A stretch of 64,000 nt of DNA from assembly GCA_022747635.1 (NCBI GenBank), contig JAKTNV010000613.1, forward strand, positions 34,219 through 98,218. Reading direction: 5' to 3'. The stretch's first letter is position 1. The number at the start of each line of letters is the position of its first letter. The notes beneath the pieces were generated by a model. The model worked only from the letters and a program-made list of their open reading frames with translations. It did no database searches and was not told the DNA's origin. The translations under genes were made by a program, and so were the position numbers. The stretch is from Hetaerina americana. Lineage: Eukaryota > Arthropoda > Insecta > Odonata > Calopterygidae. Positions 23,848 to 37,462 of this stretch are shown in pieces.

Positions 23848-26703
23848 CATTCACTCTAAAACAGAAGATTGTTGTTTTTCGCAATATTTTTAGAAATTTG
23901 GGCTCTTTTAGTAACATTAACACTTGCGCTGAAGCATCTTTTATGCTCATTTCTTGTCTTTCAGGATTAATTCTGGTTTTTATTTTGTTTATTTGATGAA
24001 AATAAACAACAATACACACCATGGAAACATTTTTGTTTGATTTGTGACAAGTGAGATTTTCACCTAGAACCAAAAGTGGGGGGTATTGGCACTTTTCATG
24101 GAAAAATGTGAAAAATTAAATTTTCTAAAAATGAAATAAATGCCTTCTTAACACCTCAAACATTCACTCTAAAACAGAAGATAGTTGTTTTTCGCAATAT
24201 TTTTAGAAATTTGGGCTCTTTTAGTAAAATTAACACTTGCTCTGAAGCATCTTTTATGCTCATTTCATGTCTTTCAGGATTAATTCTGGGTTTTATTTTG
24301 TTTATTTGATGAAAATGAACATCAATACACACCATGGAAACATTTTTGTTTGATTTGTGTCAAGTGAGATTTTCACCTACAACCCAAAGGGATTGGCACT
24401 TTTCACGGAAAAATGTGAAAAATTAAATTTTCTAAAAATATAATAAATGCCTTCTAAACACCTCAAACATTCACTCTAAAACAGAAGATTGTTGTTTTTC
24501 TCAATATTTTTAGAAATTTTGGCTCTTTTAGTAACATAAACACCTGGGCTGAAGCATCTTTTATGATCTTTTATTGTCTTTCAGGATACATTCTGGGTTT
24601 TATTTTGTTTATTTGATAAAAATGAACAACAATACACACCTTGGATACATTTTTGTTTGATTTGTGTCGAGTGAGAATTTCACCTAGAACCCAAAAGGGG
24701 GGTATTGGCACTTTTCATGGAAAAATGTGAAAAATTAAATTTTCTAAAAATGAAATAAATGCCTTCTAAACACATCAAACATTCACTCTAAAACAGAAGA
24801 TTGTTGTTTTTCGCAATATTTTTAGAAATTTGGGCTCTTTTAGTAACATTAACACTTTTTCTGAAGCAACTTTTATGCTCATTTCTTGTCCTTCAAGATT
24901 AATTCTGGGTTTTATTTTGTTTATTTGATGAAAATGAACAACAATACACACCATGGAAACATTTTTGTTTGATTTGTGTCAAGTGAAATTTTCACCTTGA
25001 ACCGAAAGGGGTGGTATTGGCACTTTTCATGGAAAAATGTGAAAAATTAAATTTTATAAAAATGAAATAAATGCCTTCTAAACACCTCAAACATTCACTC
25101 TAAAACAGAAGATTGTTGTTTTTCGCAATATTTTTAGAAATTTGGGCTCTTTTAGTAACATTAACACATGCGCTGAAGCATCTTTTATGCTCATTTCTTG
25201 TCTTTCAGGATTAATTCTGGTTTTTATTTTGTTTATTTGATGAAAATAAACAACAATACACACCATGGAAACATTTTTGTTTGATTTGTGTCGAGTGAGA
25301 TTTTCACCTAGAACCCAAAGTGGGGGGTATTGGCACTTTTCATGGAAAAATGTGAAAAATTAAATTTTCTAAAAATGAAATAAATGCCTTCTAAACATCA
25401 AACATTCACTCTAAAACAGAAGATTGTTGTTTTTCGCAATATTTTTAGAAATTTGGGCTCTTTTAGTAACATTAACACTTTCTCTGGAGCAACTTTTATG
25501 CTCATTTCTTGTCCTTCAAGATTAATTCTGGGTTTTATTTTGTTTATTTGATGAAAATGAACAACAATACACACCATGGAAACATTTTTGTTTGATTTGT
25601 GTCAAGTGAGATTTTCACCTAGAACCGAAAGAGGTGGTATTGGCACTTTTCATGGAAAAATGTGAAAAATTAAATTTTATAAAAATGAAATAAATGCCTT
25701 CTTAACACCTCAAACATTCACTCTAAAACAGAAGATTGTTGTTTTTCGCAATATTTTTAGAAATTTGGGCTCTTTTAGTAACATTAACACTTTCTCTGAA
25801 GCAACTTTTATGCTCATTTCTTGTCCTTCAAGATTAATTCTGGGTTTTATTTTGTTTATTTGATGAAAATGAACAACAATACACACCATGGAAACATTTT
25901 TGTTTGATTTGTGTCGAGTGATATTTTCACCTAGAACCCAAAGGGGGTTATTGGCACTTTTCATGGAAAAATGTGAAAAATTAAATTTTCTAAAAATGAA
26001 ATAAATGCCTTCTAAACACCTCAAACATTCACTCTAAAACAGAAGATTGTTTTTTTTTCGAAATATTTTTAGAAATTTGGGCTCTTTTAGTAAAATTAAC
26101 ACTTGCGCTGAGGCATCTTTTATGCTCATTTCATTTCTTTCAGGATTAATTCTGGGTTTTATTTTGTTAATTTGATGAAAATGAACAACAATACACACCA
26201 TGGAAACATTTTTGTTTGATATTTGTCAAGTGAGATTTTCACCTAGAACCCAAAGTGGGGGGTATTGGCACTTTTCATGGAAAAATGTGAAAAATTAAAT
26301 TTTCTAAAAATGAAATAAATGCCTTCTAAACACCTCAAACATTCACTCTAACACAGAAGATTGTTGTTTTTCGCAATATTTTTAGAAATTTGGGCTCTTT
26401 TAGTAACATTAACACTTTCTCTGAAGCAACTTTTATGCTCATTTCTTGTCCTTCAAGATTAATTCTGGGTTTTATTTTGTTTATTTGATGAAAATGAACA
26501 AAAATACACACCATGGAAACATTTTTGTTTGATTTGTGTCGAGTGAGATTTTCACCTAGAACCCAAAGGGGGGGCAATTTTCTAAAAATGAAATAAATGC
26601 CTTCTAAACACCTCAAACATTCACTCTATTGGCACTTTTCATGGAAAAATGTAAAAAATTAAATTTTCTAAAAATGAAATAAATGCCTTCTAAACTCCTC
26701 AAA
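23848..26703. repeat. Sub-array 7: second copy of the 5.7-kb pattern
   Basis: Starts and variants: 23848 M3; 24161 M10q; 24468 M11d; 24780 M1; 25092 M3; 25403 M1; 25715 M1 (tail gagtgatatt); 26026 M5; 26340 M1; fragment 26618. Monomers 24468-25402 align to 18718-19652 at 5750 bp. Monomers 24468-26703 align to 30138-32372 at 5669-5670 bp, with M5 at 26026 facing M1 at 31697. Confidence 0.87.
26618..26703. repeat. 86-bp monomer fragment, form 2
   Basis: Join actctattggc; deletion junction near 26574; ends in aaactcctcaaa. It directly precedes hexamer copy 1. The hexamer repeat does not include the fragment. Confidence 0.9.
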
Positions 26704-28576
26704 CATTCACTCTAAAACAGAAGACTGTTGTTTTTCGCAATATTTTCAGAAATTTGGGCTCTTTTAGTAAAATTAACACTTGCGCTGAAGCATCTTTTAT
26801 GCTCATTTCATGTCTTTCAGGATTATTCTGGGTTTTATTTTGTTTATTTGATGAAAATGAACAACAATACACACCATGGAAACATTTTTGTTTGATTTGT
26901 GTCAAGTGAAATTTTCACCTAGAACCCAAAGTGGGGGGTATTGGCACTTTTCATGGAAAAATGTGAAAAATTAAATTTTCTAAAAATGAAATAAATGCCT
27001 TCTTAACACCTCAAACATTCACTCTAAAACAGAAGATTGTTGTTTTTCGCAATATTTTTAGAAATTTGGGCTCTTTTAGTAAAATTAACACTTGCTCTGA
27101 AGCATCTTTTATGCTCATTTCATGTCTTTCAGGATTAATTCTGGGTTTTATTTTGTTTATTTGATGAAAATGAACATCAATACACACCATGGAAACATTT
27201 TTGTTTGATTTGTGTCGAGTGATATTTTCACCTAGAACCCAAAGGGGGTTTTTGGCACTTTTCATGGAAAAATGTGAAAAATTAAATTTTCTAAAAATGA
27301 AATAAATGCCTTCTAAACACCTCAAACATTCACTCTAAAACAGAAGATTGTTTTTTTTTTCGAAATATTTTTTGAAATTTGGGCTCTTTTAGTAAAATTA
27401 ACACTTGCGCTGAGGCATCTTTTATGCTCATTTCATTTTTTTCAGGATTAATTCTGGGTTTTATTTTGTTAATTTGATGAAAATGAACAACAATACACAC
27501 CATGGAAACATTTTTGTTTGATATTTGTCAAGTGAGATTTTCACCTAGAACCCAAAGTGGGGGGTATTGGCACTTTTCATGGAAAAATGTGAAAAATTAA
27601 ATTTTCTAAAAATATAATAAATGCCTTCTAAACACCTCAAACATTCACTCTAAAACAGAAGATTGTTGTTTTTCGCAATATTTTTAGAAATTTGGGCTCT
27701 TTTAGTAACATTAACACTTTCTCTGAAGCAACTTTTATGCTCATTTCTTGTCCTTCAAGATTAATTCTGGGTTTTATTTTGTTTATTTGATGAAAATGAA
27801 CAACAATACACACCATGGAAACATTTTTGTTTGATTTGTGTCAAGTGAGATTTTCACCTTGAACCGAAAGGGGTGGTATTGGCACTTTTCATGGAAAAAT
27901 GTGAAAAATTAAATTTTATAAAAATGAAATAAATGCCTTCTAAACACCTCAAACATTCACTCTAAAACAGAAGATTGTTGTTTTTCGCAATATTTTTAGA
28001 AATTTGGTCTCTTTTAGTAACATTAACAGTTGCGCTGAAGCATCTTTTATGCTCTGTTCTTGTCTTTCAGGATTAATTCTGGTTTTTATTTTGTTTATTT
28101 GATGAAAATAAACAACAATACACACCATGGAAACATTTTTGTTTGATTTGTGTCGAGTGAGATTTTCACCTAGAACCCAAAGTGGGGGTTATTGGCACTT
28201 TTCATGGAAAAATGTGAAAAATTAAATTTTCTAAAAATGAAATAAATGCCTTCTAAACATCAAACATTCACTCTAAAACAGAAGATTGTTGTTTTTCGCA
28301 ATATTTTTAGAAATTTGGGCTCTTTTAGTAACATAAACACCTGGGCTGAAGCATCTTTTATGATCTTTTATTGTCTTTCAGGATACATTCTGGGTTTTAT
28401 TTTGTTTATTTGATAAAAATGAACAACAATACACATCTTGGATACATTTTTGTTTGATTTGTGTCGAGTGAGAATTTCACCTAGAACCCAAAAGGGGGGT
28501 ATTGGCACTTTTCATGGAAAAATGTGAAAAATTAAATTTTCTAAAAATGAAATAAATGCCTTCTAAACTCCTCAAA
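26704..28576. repeat. HOR hexamer copy 1 (1873 bp)
   Basis: Order: 26704 M10; 27016 M10q; 27328 M5 (long T-run, cgaaat); 27642 M1; 27954 M3; 28265 M11d. Private markers shared with the next copy at a constant 1873-bp offset include gaagact near the start, caggattattctg (a missing base), ggggtttttggc, cattttttcagg, tgctctgttcttg, aaacatcaaacattc and acacatcttgg. Confidence 0.93.
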
Positions 28577-30449
28577 CATTCACTCTAAAACAGAAGACTT
28601 TTGTTTTTCGCAATTATTTCAGAAATTTGGGCTCTTTTAGTAAAATTAACACTTGCGCTGAAGCATCTTTTATGCTCATTTCATGTCTTTCAGGATTATT
28701 CTGGGTTTTATTTTGTTTATTTGATGAAAATGAACAACAATACACACCATGGAAACATTTTTGTTTGATTTGTGTCAAGTGAAATTTTCACCTAGAACCC
28801 AAAGTGGGGGGTATTGGCACTTTTCATGGAAAAATGTGAAAAATTAAATTTTCTAAAAATGAAATAAATGCCTTCTTAACACCTCAAACATTCACTCTAA
28901 AACAGAAGATTGTTGTTTTTCGCAATATTTTTAGAAATTTGGGCTCTTTTAGTAAAATTAACACTTGCTCTGAAGCATCTTTTATGCTCATTTCATGTCT
29001 TTCAGGATTAATTCTGGGTTTTATTTTGTTTATTTGATGAAAATGAACATCAATACACACCATGGAAACATTTTTGTTTGATTTGTGTCGAGTGATATTT
29101 TCACCTAGAACCCAAAGGGGGTTTTTGGCACTTTTCATGGAAAAATGTGAAAAATTAAATTTTCTAAAAATGAAATAAATGCCTTCTAAACACCTCAAAC
29201 ATTCACTCTAAAACAGAAGATTGTTTTTTTTTTCGAAATATTTTTAGAAATTTGGGCTCTTTTAGTAAAATTAACACTTGCGCTGAGGCATCTTTTATGC
29301 TCATTTCATTTTTTTCAGGATTAATTCTGGGTTTTATTTTGTTAATTTGATGAAAATGAACAACAATAAACACCATGGAAACATTTTTGTTTGATATTTG
29401 TCAAGTGAGATTTTCACCTAGAACCCAAAGTGGGGGGTATTGGCACTTTTCATGGAAAAATGTGAAAAATTAAATTTTCTAAAAATATAATAAATGCCTT
29501 CTAAACACCTCAAACATTCACTCTAAAACAGAAGATTGTTGTTTTTCGCAATATTTTTAGAAATTTGGGCTCTTTTAGTAACATTAACACTTTCTCTGAA
29601 GCAACTTTTATGCTCATTTCTTGTCCTTCAAGATTAATTCTGGGTTTTATTTTGTTTATTTGATGAAAATGAACAACAATACACACCATGGAAACATTTT
29701 TGTTTGATTTGTGTCAAGTGAGATTTTCACCTTGAACCGAAAGGGGTGGTATTGGCACTTTTCATGGAAAAATGTGAAAAATTAAATTTTATAAAAATGA
29801 AATAAATGCCTTCTAAACACCTCAAACATTCACTCTAAAACAGAAGATTGTTGTTTTTCGCAATATTTTTAGAAATTTGGGCTCTTTTAGTAACATTAAC
29901 ACTTGCGCTGAAGCATCTTTTATGCTCTGTTCTTGTCTTTCAGGATTAATTCTGGTTTTTATTTTGTTTATTTGATGAAAATAAACAACAATACACACCA
30001 TGGAAACATTTTTGTTTGATTGGTGTCGAGTGAGATTTTCACCTAGAACCCAAAGTGGGGGTTATTGGCACTTTTCATGGAAAAATGTGAAAAATTAAAT
30101 TTTCTAAAAATGAAATAAATGCCTTCTAAACATCAAACATTCACTCTAAAACAGAAGATTGTTGTTTTTCGCAATATTTTTAGAAATTTGGGCTCTTTTA
30201 GTAACATAAACACCTGGGCTGAAGCATCTTTTATGATCTTTTATTGTCTTTCAGGATACATTCTGGGTTTTATTTTGTTTATTTGATAAAAATGAACAAC
30301 AATACACATCTTGGATACATTTTTGTTTGATTTGTGTCGAGTGAGAATTTCACCTAGAACCCAAAAGGGGGGTATTGGCACTTTTCATGGAAAAATGTGA
30401 AAAATTAAATTTTCTAAAAATGAAATAAATGCCTTCTAAACACATCAAA
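28577..30449. repeat. HOR hexamer copy 2 (1873 bp)
   Basis: Order: 28577 M10; 28889 M10q; 29200 M5; 29515 M1; 29827 M3; 30138 M11d, exactly repeating copy 1. Differences noted: gaagactttt and caattatttc in M10 at 28577, tttttagaaat against ttttttgaaat in M5, and caataaacacc in M5. The match stops at about 30435, where the sequence continues with an M1 monomer instead of a third M10. Confidence 0.93.
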
Positions 30450-30761
30450 CATTCACTCTAAAACAGAAGATTGTTGTTTTTCGCAATATTTTTAGAAATT
30501 TGGGCTCTTTTAGTAACATTAACACTTTTTCTGAAGCAACTTTTATGCTCATTTCTTGTCCTTCAAGATTAATTCTGGGTTTTATTTTGTTTATTTGATG
30601 AAAATGAACAACAATACACACCATGGAAACATTTTTGTTTGATTTGTGTCAAGTGAAATTTTCACCTTGAACCGAAAGGGGTGGTATTGGCACTTTTCAT
30701 GGAAAAATGTGAAAAATTAAATTTTATAAAAATGAAATAAATGCCTTCTAAACACCTCAAA

Positions 30762-31072
30762 CATTCACTCTAAAACAGAAGATTGTTGTTTTTCGCAATA
30801 TTTTTAGAAATTTGGGCTCTTTTAGTAACATTAACACTTGCGCTGAAGCATCTTTTATGCTCATTTCTTGTCTTTCAGGATTAATTCTGGTTTTTATTTT
30901 GTTTATTTGATGAAAATAAACAACAATACACACCATGGAAACATTTTTGTTTGATTTGTGTCGAGTGAGATTTTCACCTAGAACCCAAAGTGGGGGGTAT
31001 TGGCACTTTTCATGGAAAAATGTGAAAAATTAAATTTTCTAAAAATGAAATAAATGCCTTCTAAACATCAAA
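30762..31072. repeat. Monomer variant M3 (exemplar)
   Basis: M3 is marked by acttgcgctgaagcatc, ctggtttttatt, gaaaataaacaac and a G-run usually interrupted as aaagtggggg. Other copies start at 128, 6458, 15553, 18098, 19342, 20951, 23848, 25092, 27954, 29827, 33305 and 36477. None was seen after about 36.8 kb. Confidence 0.88.
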
Positions 31073-32286
31073 CATTCACTCTAAAACAGAAGATTGTTGT
31101 TTTTCGCAATATTTTTAGAAATTTGGGCTCTTTAAGTAACATTAACACTTTCTCTGAAGCAACTTTTATGCTCATTTCTTGTCCTTCAAGATTAAAACTG
31201 GGTTTTATTTTGTTTATTTGATGAAAATGAACAACAATACACACCATGGAAACATTTTTGTTTGATTTGTGTCAAGTGAGATTTTCACCTAGAACCGAAA
31301 GAGGTGGTATTGGCACTTTTCATGGAAAAATGTGAAAAATTAAATTTTATAAAAATGAAATAAATGCCTTCTAAACACCTCAAACATTCTCTCTAAAACA
31401 GAAGATTGTTGTTTTTCGCAATATTTTTAGAAATTTGGGCTCTTTTAGTAACATTAACACTTTCTCTGAAGCAACTTTTATGCTCATTTCTTGTCCTTCA
31501 AGATTAATTCTGGGTTTTATTTTGTTTATTTGATGAAAATGAACAACAATACACACCATGGAAACATTTTTGTTTGATTTGTGTCAAGTGAGATTTTCAC
31601 CTAGAACCGAAAGGGGTGGTATTGGCACTTTTCATGGAAAAATGTGAAAAATTAAATTTTCTAAAAATGAAATAAATGCCTTCTAAACACCTCAAAGATT
31701 CACTCTAAAACAGAAGATTGTTGTTTTTCGCAATATTTTTAGAAATTTGGGCTCTTTTAGTAACATTAACACTTTCTCTGAAGCAACTTTTATGCTCATT
31801 TCTTGTCCTTCAAGATTAATTCTGGGTTTTATTTTGTTTATTTGATGAAAATGAACAACAATACACACCATGGAAACATTTTTGTTTGATTTGTGTCAAG
31901 TGAGATTTTCACCTAGAAACGAAAGGGGTGGTATTGGAACTTTTCATGGAAAAATGTGAAAAATTAAATTTTCTAAAAATGAAATAAATGCCTTCTAAAC
32001 ACCTCAAACATTCACTCTAACACAGAAGATTGATGTTTTTCGCAATATTTTTAGAAATTTGGGCTCTTTTAGTAACATTAACACTTTCTCTGAAGCAATT
32101 TTTATGCTCATTTCTTGTCCTTCAAGATTAATTCTGGGTTTTATTTTGTTTATTTGATGAAAATGAACAACAATACACACCATGGAAACATTTTTGTTTG
32201 ATTTGTGTCGAGTGAGATTTTCACCTAGAACCCAAAGGGGGGGCAATTTTCTAAAAATGAAATAAATGCCTTCTAAACACCTCAAA

Positions 32287-32372
32287 CATTCACTCTATTG
32301 GCACTTTTCATGGAAAAATGTAAAAAATTAAATTTTCTAAAAATGAAATAAATGCCTTCTAAACTCCTCAAA
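32287..32372. repeat. 86-bp monomer fragment, form 2
   Basis: Join actctattggc; deletion junction near 32243; ends in aaactcctcaaa. It lies 5669 bp after the fragment at 26618 and directly precedes decamer copy 1. Confidence 0.9.
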
Positions 32373-35300
32373 CATTCACTCTAAAACAGAAGACTGTTGT
32401 TTTTCGCAATATTTTCAGAAATTTGGGCTCTTTTAGTAAAATTAACACTTGCGCTGAAGCATCTTTTATGCTCATTTCATGTCTTTCAGGATTAATTCTG
32501 GGTTTTATTTTGTTTATTTGATGAAAATGAACAACAATACACACCATGGAAACATTTTTGTTTGATTTGTGTCAAGTGAAATTTTCACCTAGAACCCAAA
32601 GTGGGGGGTATTGGCACTTTTCATGGAAAAATGTGAAAAATTAAATTTTCTAAAAATGAAATAAATGCCTTCTTAACACCTCAAACATTCACTCTAAAAC
32701 AGAAGATTGTTGTTTTTCGCAATATTTTTAGAAATTTGGGCTCTTTTAGTAAAATTAACACTTGCTCTGAAGCATCTTTTATGCTCATTTCATGTCTTTC
32801 AGGATTAATTCTGGGTTTTATTTTGTTTATTTGATGAAAATGAACATCAATACACACCATGGAAACATTTTTGTTTGATTTGTGTCAAGTGAGATTTTCA
32901 CCTAGAACCCAAAGGGATTGGCACTTTTCATGGAAAAATGTGAAAAATTAAATTTTCTAAAAATATAATAAATGCCTTCTAAACACCTCAAACATTCACT
33001 CTAAAACAGAAGATTGTTGTTTTTCGCAATATTTTTAGAAATTTGGGCTCTTTTAGTAACATTAACACTTTCTCTGAAGCAACTTTTATGCTCTATTCTT
33101 GTCCTTCAAGATTAATTCTGGGTTTTATTTTGTTTATTTGATGAAAATGAACAACAATACACACCATGGAAACATTTTTGTTTGATTTGTGTCAAGTGAG
33201 ATTTTCACCTTGAACCGAAAGGGGTGGTATTGGCACTTTTCATGGAAAAATGTGAAAAATTAAATTTTATAAAAATGAAATAAATGCCTTCTAAACACCT
33301 CAAACATTCACTCTAAAACAGAAGATTGTTGTTTTTCGCAATATTTTTAGAAATTTGGGCTCTTTTAGTAACATTAACACTTGCGCTGAAGCATCTTTTA
33401 TGCTCATTTCTTGTCTTTCAGGATTAATTCTGGTTTTTATTTTGTTTATTTGATGAAAATAAACAACAATACACACCATGGAAACATTTTTGTTAGATTT
33501 GTGTCGAGTGAGATTTTCACCTAGAACCCAAAGTGGGGGTTATTGGCACTTTTCATGGAAAAATGTGAAAAATTAAATTTTCTAAAAATGAAATAAATGC
33601 CTTCTAAACACCTCAAACATTCACTCTAAAACAGAAGATTGTTGTTTTTCGCAATATTTTTAGAAATTTGGGCTCTTTAAGTAACATTAACACTTTCTCT
33701 GAAGCAACTTTTATGCTCATTTCTTGTCCTTCAAGATTAAAACTGGGTTTTATTTTGTTTATTTGATGAAAATGAACAACAATACACACCATGGAAACAT
33801 TTTTGTTTGATTTGTGTCAAGTGAGATTTTCACCTAGAACCGAAAGGGGTGGTATTGGCACTTTTCATGGAAAAATGTGAATAATTAAATTTTATAAAAA
33901 TGAAATAAATGCCTTCTAAACACCTCAAAAATTCACTCTAAAACAGAAGATTGTTGTTTTTCTCGCAATATTTTTAGAAATTTGGGCTCTTTTAGTAACA
34001 TTAACACTTTCTCTGAAGCAACTTTTATGCTCATTTCTTGTCCTTTAAGATTAATTCTGGGTTTTATTTTGTTTATTTGATGAAAATGAACAACAATACA
34101 CAGCATGGAAACATTTTTGTTTGATTTGTGTCGAGTGAGATTTTCACCTAGAACCCAAAGGGGGGGCAATTTTCTAAAAATGAAATAAATGCCTTCTAAA
34201 CACCTCAAACATTCACTCTATTGGCACTTTTCATGGAAAAATGTAAAAAATTAAATTTTCTAAAAATGAAATAAATGCCTTCTAAACTCCTCAAACATTC
34301 ACTCTAAAACAGAAGATTGTTGTTTTTCGCAATATTTTCAGATATTTGGGCTCTTTTAATAAAATTAACACTTGCGCTGAAGCATCTTTTATGCTCATTT
34401 CATGTCTTTCAGGATTAATTCTGGGTTTTATTTTGTTTATTTGATGAAAATGAACAACAATACACACCATGGAAACATTTTTGTTTGATTTGTGTCAAGT
34501 GAAATTTTCACCTAGAACCCAAAGGGGGGGGTATTGGCACTTTTCATGGAAAAATGTGAAAAATTAAATTTTCTAAAAATGAAATAAATGCCTTCTAAAC
34601 ACCTCAAACATACACTCTAAAACAAAAGATTGTTGTTTTTCGCAATATTTTTAGAAATTTGGGCTCTTTTAGTAACATTAACACTTCCTCTGAAGCAACT
34701 TTTATGCTCATATCTTGTCCTTCAAGATTGATTCTTGATTTTATTTTGTTTATTTGATGAAAATGAACAACAATACACACCATGGAAACATTTTTGTTTG
34801 ATTTGTGTCGAGTGATATTTTCACCTAGAACCCAAAGGGGGTTATTGGCACTTTTCATGGAAAAATGTGAAAAATTAAATTTTCTAAAAATGAAATAAAT
34901 GCCTTCTAAACACCTCAAACATTCACTCTAAAACAGAAGATTGTTTTTTTTTTCGAAATATTTTTAGAAATTTGGGCTCTTTTAGTAAAATTAACACTTG
35001 CGCTGAGGCATCTTTTATGCTCATTTCATTTCTTTCAGGATTAATTCTGGGTTTTATTTTGTTTATTTGATGAAAATGAACAACAATACACACCATGGAA
35101 ACATTTTTGTTTGATTTATGTCAAGTGAGATTTTCACCTAGAACCCAAAGGGGGGGGTATTGGCACTTTTCATGGAAAAATGTGAAAAATTAAATTTTCT
35201 AAAAATGAAATAAATGCCTTCTAAACACCTCAAACATTAACTCTAAAACAAAAGTTTGTTTTTTTCGCAATATTTTTAGAAATTTGGGCTCTTTTAGTAA

Positions 35301-35543
35301 CATTTACACTTTCTCTGAAGCATCATTTATGCTAATTTCTTGTCTTTCAGGATTAATTCTGGGTTTTATTTTGTTTATTTGATGAAAATAAACAATACAC
35401 ACCATGGAAACATTTTAGATTGATTTGTGTCGAGTGAGATTTCCACCTAGAACCCAAAGGGGGGGGTATTGGCACTTTTCATGGAAAAATGAGAAAAATT
35501 AAATTTTCTAAAAATGAAATAAATGCCTTCTAAACTCCTCAAA
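32373..35543. repeat. HOR decamer copy 1 (3171 bp)
   Basis: Order: 32373 M10; 32685 M10q; 32993 M1; 33305 M3; 33617 M1 (taaaactggg); 33929 M1 plus fragment; 34296 M10; 34609 M2; 34919 M5; 35235 M6. Shared with the following copy: gaagactg at the start, aaagggattggcac in M10q, tgctctattcttg, ttgttagattt, tgaataattaa, acacagcatgg, cagatatttggg, cttcctctgaag and gatttccacc. M1 at 33929 has a private 2-bp insertion, tttttctcgcaat. Confidence 0.92.
34210..34295. repeat. 86-bp monomer fragment, form 2
   Basis: Join actctattggc; deletion junction near 34166; inside decamer copy 1 between M1 (33929) and M10 (34296). Its counterpart in copy 2 is at 37377. Confidence 0.9.
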
Positions 35544-37376
35544 CATTCACTCTAAAACAGAAGACTGTTGTTTTTCGCAATATTTTCAGAAATTTGGGCT
35601 CTTTTAGTAAAATTAACACTTGCGCTGAAGCATCTTTTATGCTCATTTCATGTCTTTCAGGATTAATTCTGGGTTTTATTTTGTTTATTTGATGAAAATG
35701 AACAACAATACACACCATGGAAACATTTTTGTTTGATTTGTGTCAAGTGAAATTTTCACCTAGAACCCAAAGTGGGGGGTATTGGCACTTTTCATGGAAA
35801 AATGTGAAAAATTAAATTTTCTAAAAATGAAATAAATGCCTTCTTAACACCTCAAACATTCACTCTAAAACAGAAGATTGTTGTTTTTCGCAATATTTTT
35901 AGAAATTTGGGCTCTTTTAGTAAAATTAACACTTGCTCTGAAGCATCTTTTATGCTCATTTCATGTCTTTCAGGATTAATTCTGAATTTTATTTTGTTTA
36001 TTTGATGAAAATGAACATCAATACACACCATGGAAACATTTTTGTTTGATTTGTGTCAAGTGAGATTTTCACCTAGAACCCAAAGGGATTGGCACTTTTC
36101 ATGGAAAAATGTGAAAAATTAAATTTTCTAAAAATATAATAAATGCCTTCTAAACACCTCAAACATTCACTCTAAAACAGAAGATTGTTGTTTTTCGCAA
36201 TATTTTTAGAAATTTGGGCTCTTTTAGTAACATTAACACTTTCTCTGAAGCAACTTTTATGCTCTATTCTTGTCCTTCAAGATTAATTCTGGGTTTTATT
36301 TTGTTTATTTGATGAAAATGAACAACAATACACACCATGGAAACATTTTTGTTTGATTTGTGTCAAGTGAGATTTTCACCTTGAACCGAAAGGGGTGGTA
36401 TTGGCACTTTTCATGGAAAAATGTGAAAAATTAAATTTTATAAAAATGAAATAAATGCCTTCTAAACACCTCAAACATTCACTCTAAAACAGAAGATTGT
36501 TGTTTTTCGCAATATTTTTAGAAATTTGGGCTCTTTTAGTAACATTAACACTTGCGCTGAAGCATCTTTTATGCTCATTTCTTGTCTTTCAGGATTAATT
36601 CTGGTTTTTATTTTGTTTATTTGATGAAAATAAACAACAATACACACCATGGAAACATTTTTGTTAGATTTGTGTCGAGTGAGATTTTCACCTAGAACCC
36701 AAAGTGGGGGTTATTGGCACTTTTCATGGAAAAATGTGAAAAATTAAATTTTCTAAAAATGAAATAAATGCCTTCTAAACATCAAACATTCACTCTAAAA
36801 CAGAAGATTGTTGTTTTTCGCAATATTTTTAGAAATTTGGGCTCTTTAAGTAACATTAACACTTTCTCTGAAGCAACTTTTATGCTCATTTCTTGTCCTT
36901 CAAGATTAAAACTGGGTTTTATTTTGTTTATTTGATGAAAATGAACAACAATACACACCATGGAAACATTTTTGTTTGATTTGTGTCAAGTGAGATTTTC
37001 ACCTAGAACCGAAAGGGGTGGTATTGGCACTTTTCATGGAAAAATGTGAATAATTAAATTTTATAAAAATGAAATAAATGCCTTCTAAACACCTCAAACA
37101 TTCACTCTAAAACAGAAGATTGTTGTTTTTCGCAATATTTTTAGAAATTTGGGCTCTTTTAGTAACATTAACACTTTCTCTGAAGCAACTTTTATGCTCA
37201 TTTCTTGTCCTTTAAGATTAATTCTGGGTTTTATTTTGTTTATTTGATGAAAATGAACAACAATACACAGCATGGAAACATTTTTGTTTGATTTGTGTCG
37301 AGTGAGATTTTCACCTAGAACCCAAAGGGGGGGCAATTTTCTAAAAATGAAATAAATGCCTTCTAAACACCTCAAA

Positions 37377-37462
37377 CATTCACTCTATTGGCACTTTTCA
37401 TGGAAAAATGTAAAAAATTAAATTTTCTAAAAATGAAATAAATGCCTTCTAAACTCCTCAAA
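37377..37462. repeat. 86-bp monomer fragment, form 2
   Basis: Join actctattggc; deletion junction near 37333; within the first 677-bp dimer. Confidence 0.9.

Larger units (their letters stand above)
30450..32372. repeat. Sub-array 8: M1-rich, end of the 5.67-kb pattern
   Basis: Starts and variants: 30450 M1; 30762 M3; 31073 M1 (with taaaactggg); 31385 M1; 31697 M1 (caaagatt at its start); 32009 M1 (gattgatg), followed by a fragment at 32287. Aligns to 24780-26703 with an offset of 5669-5670 bp. Confidence 0.88.

Noticed and set aside
26704..30449. HOR copies as an assembly artefact
   Set aside because: The copies differ at several bases and end at different variants, so a simple duplicated contig overlap is unlikely; read coverage would still be needed to exclude it fully.
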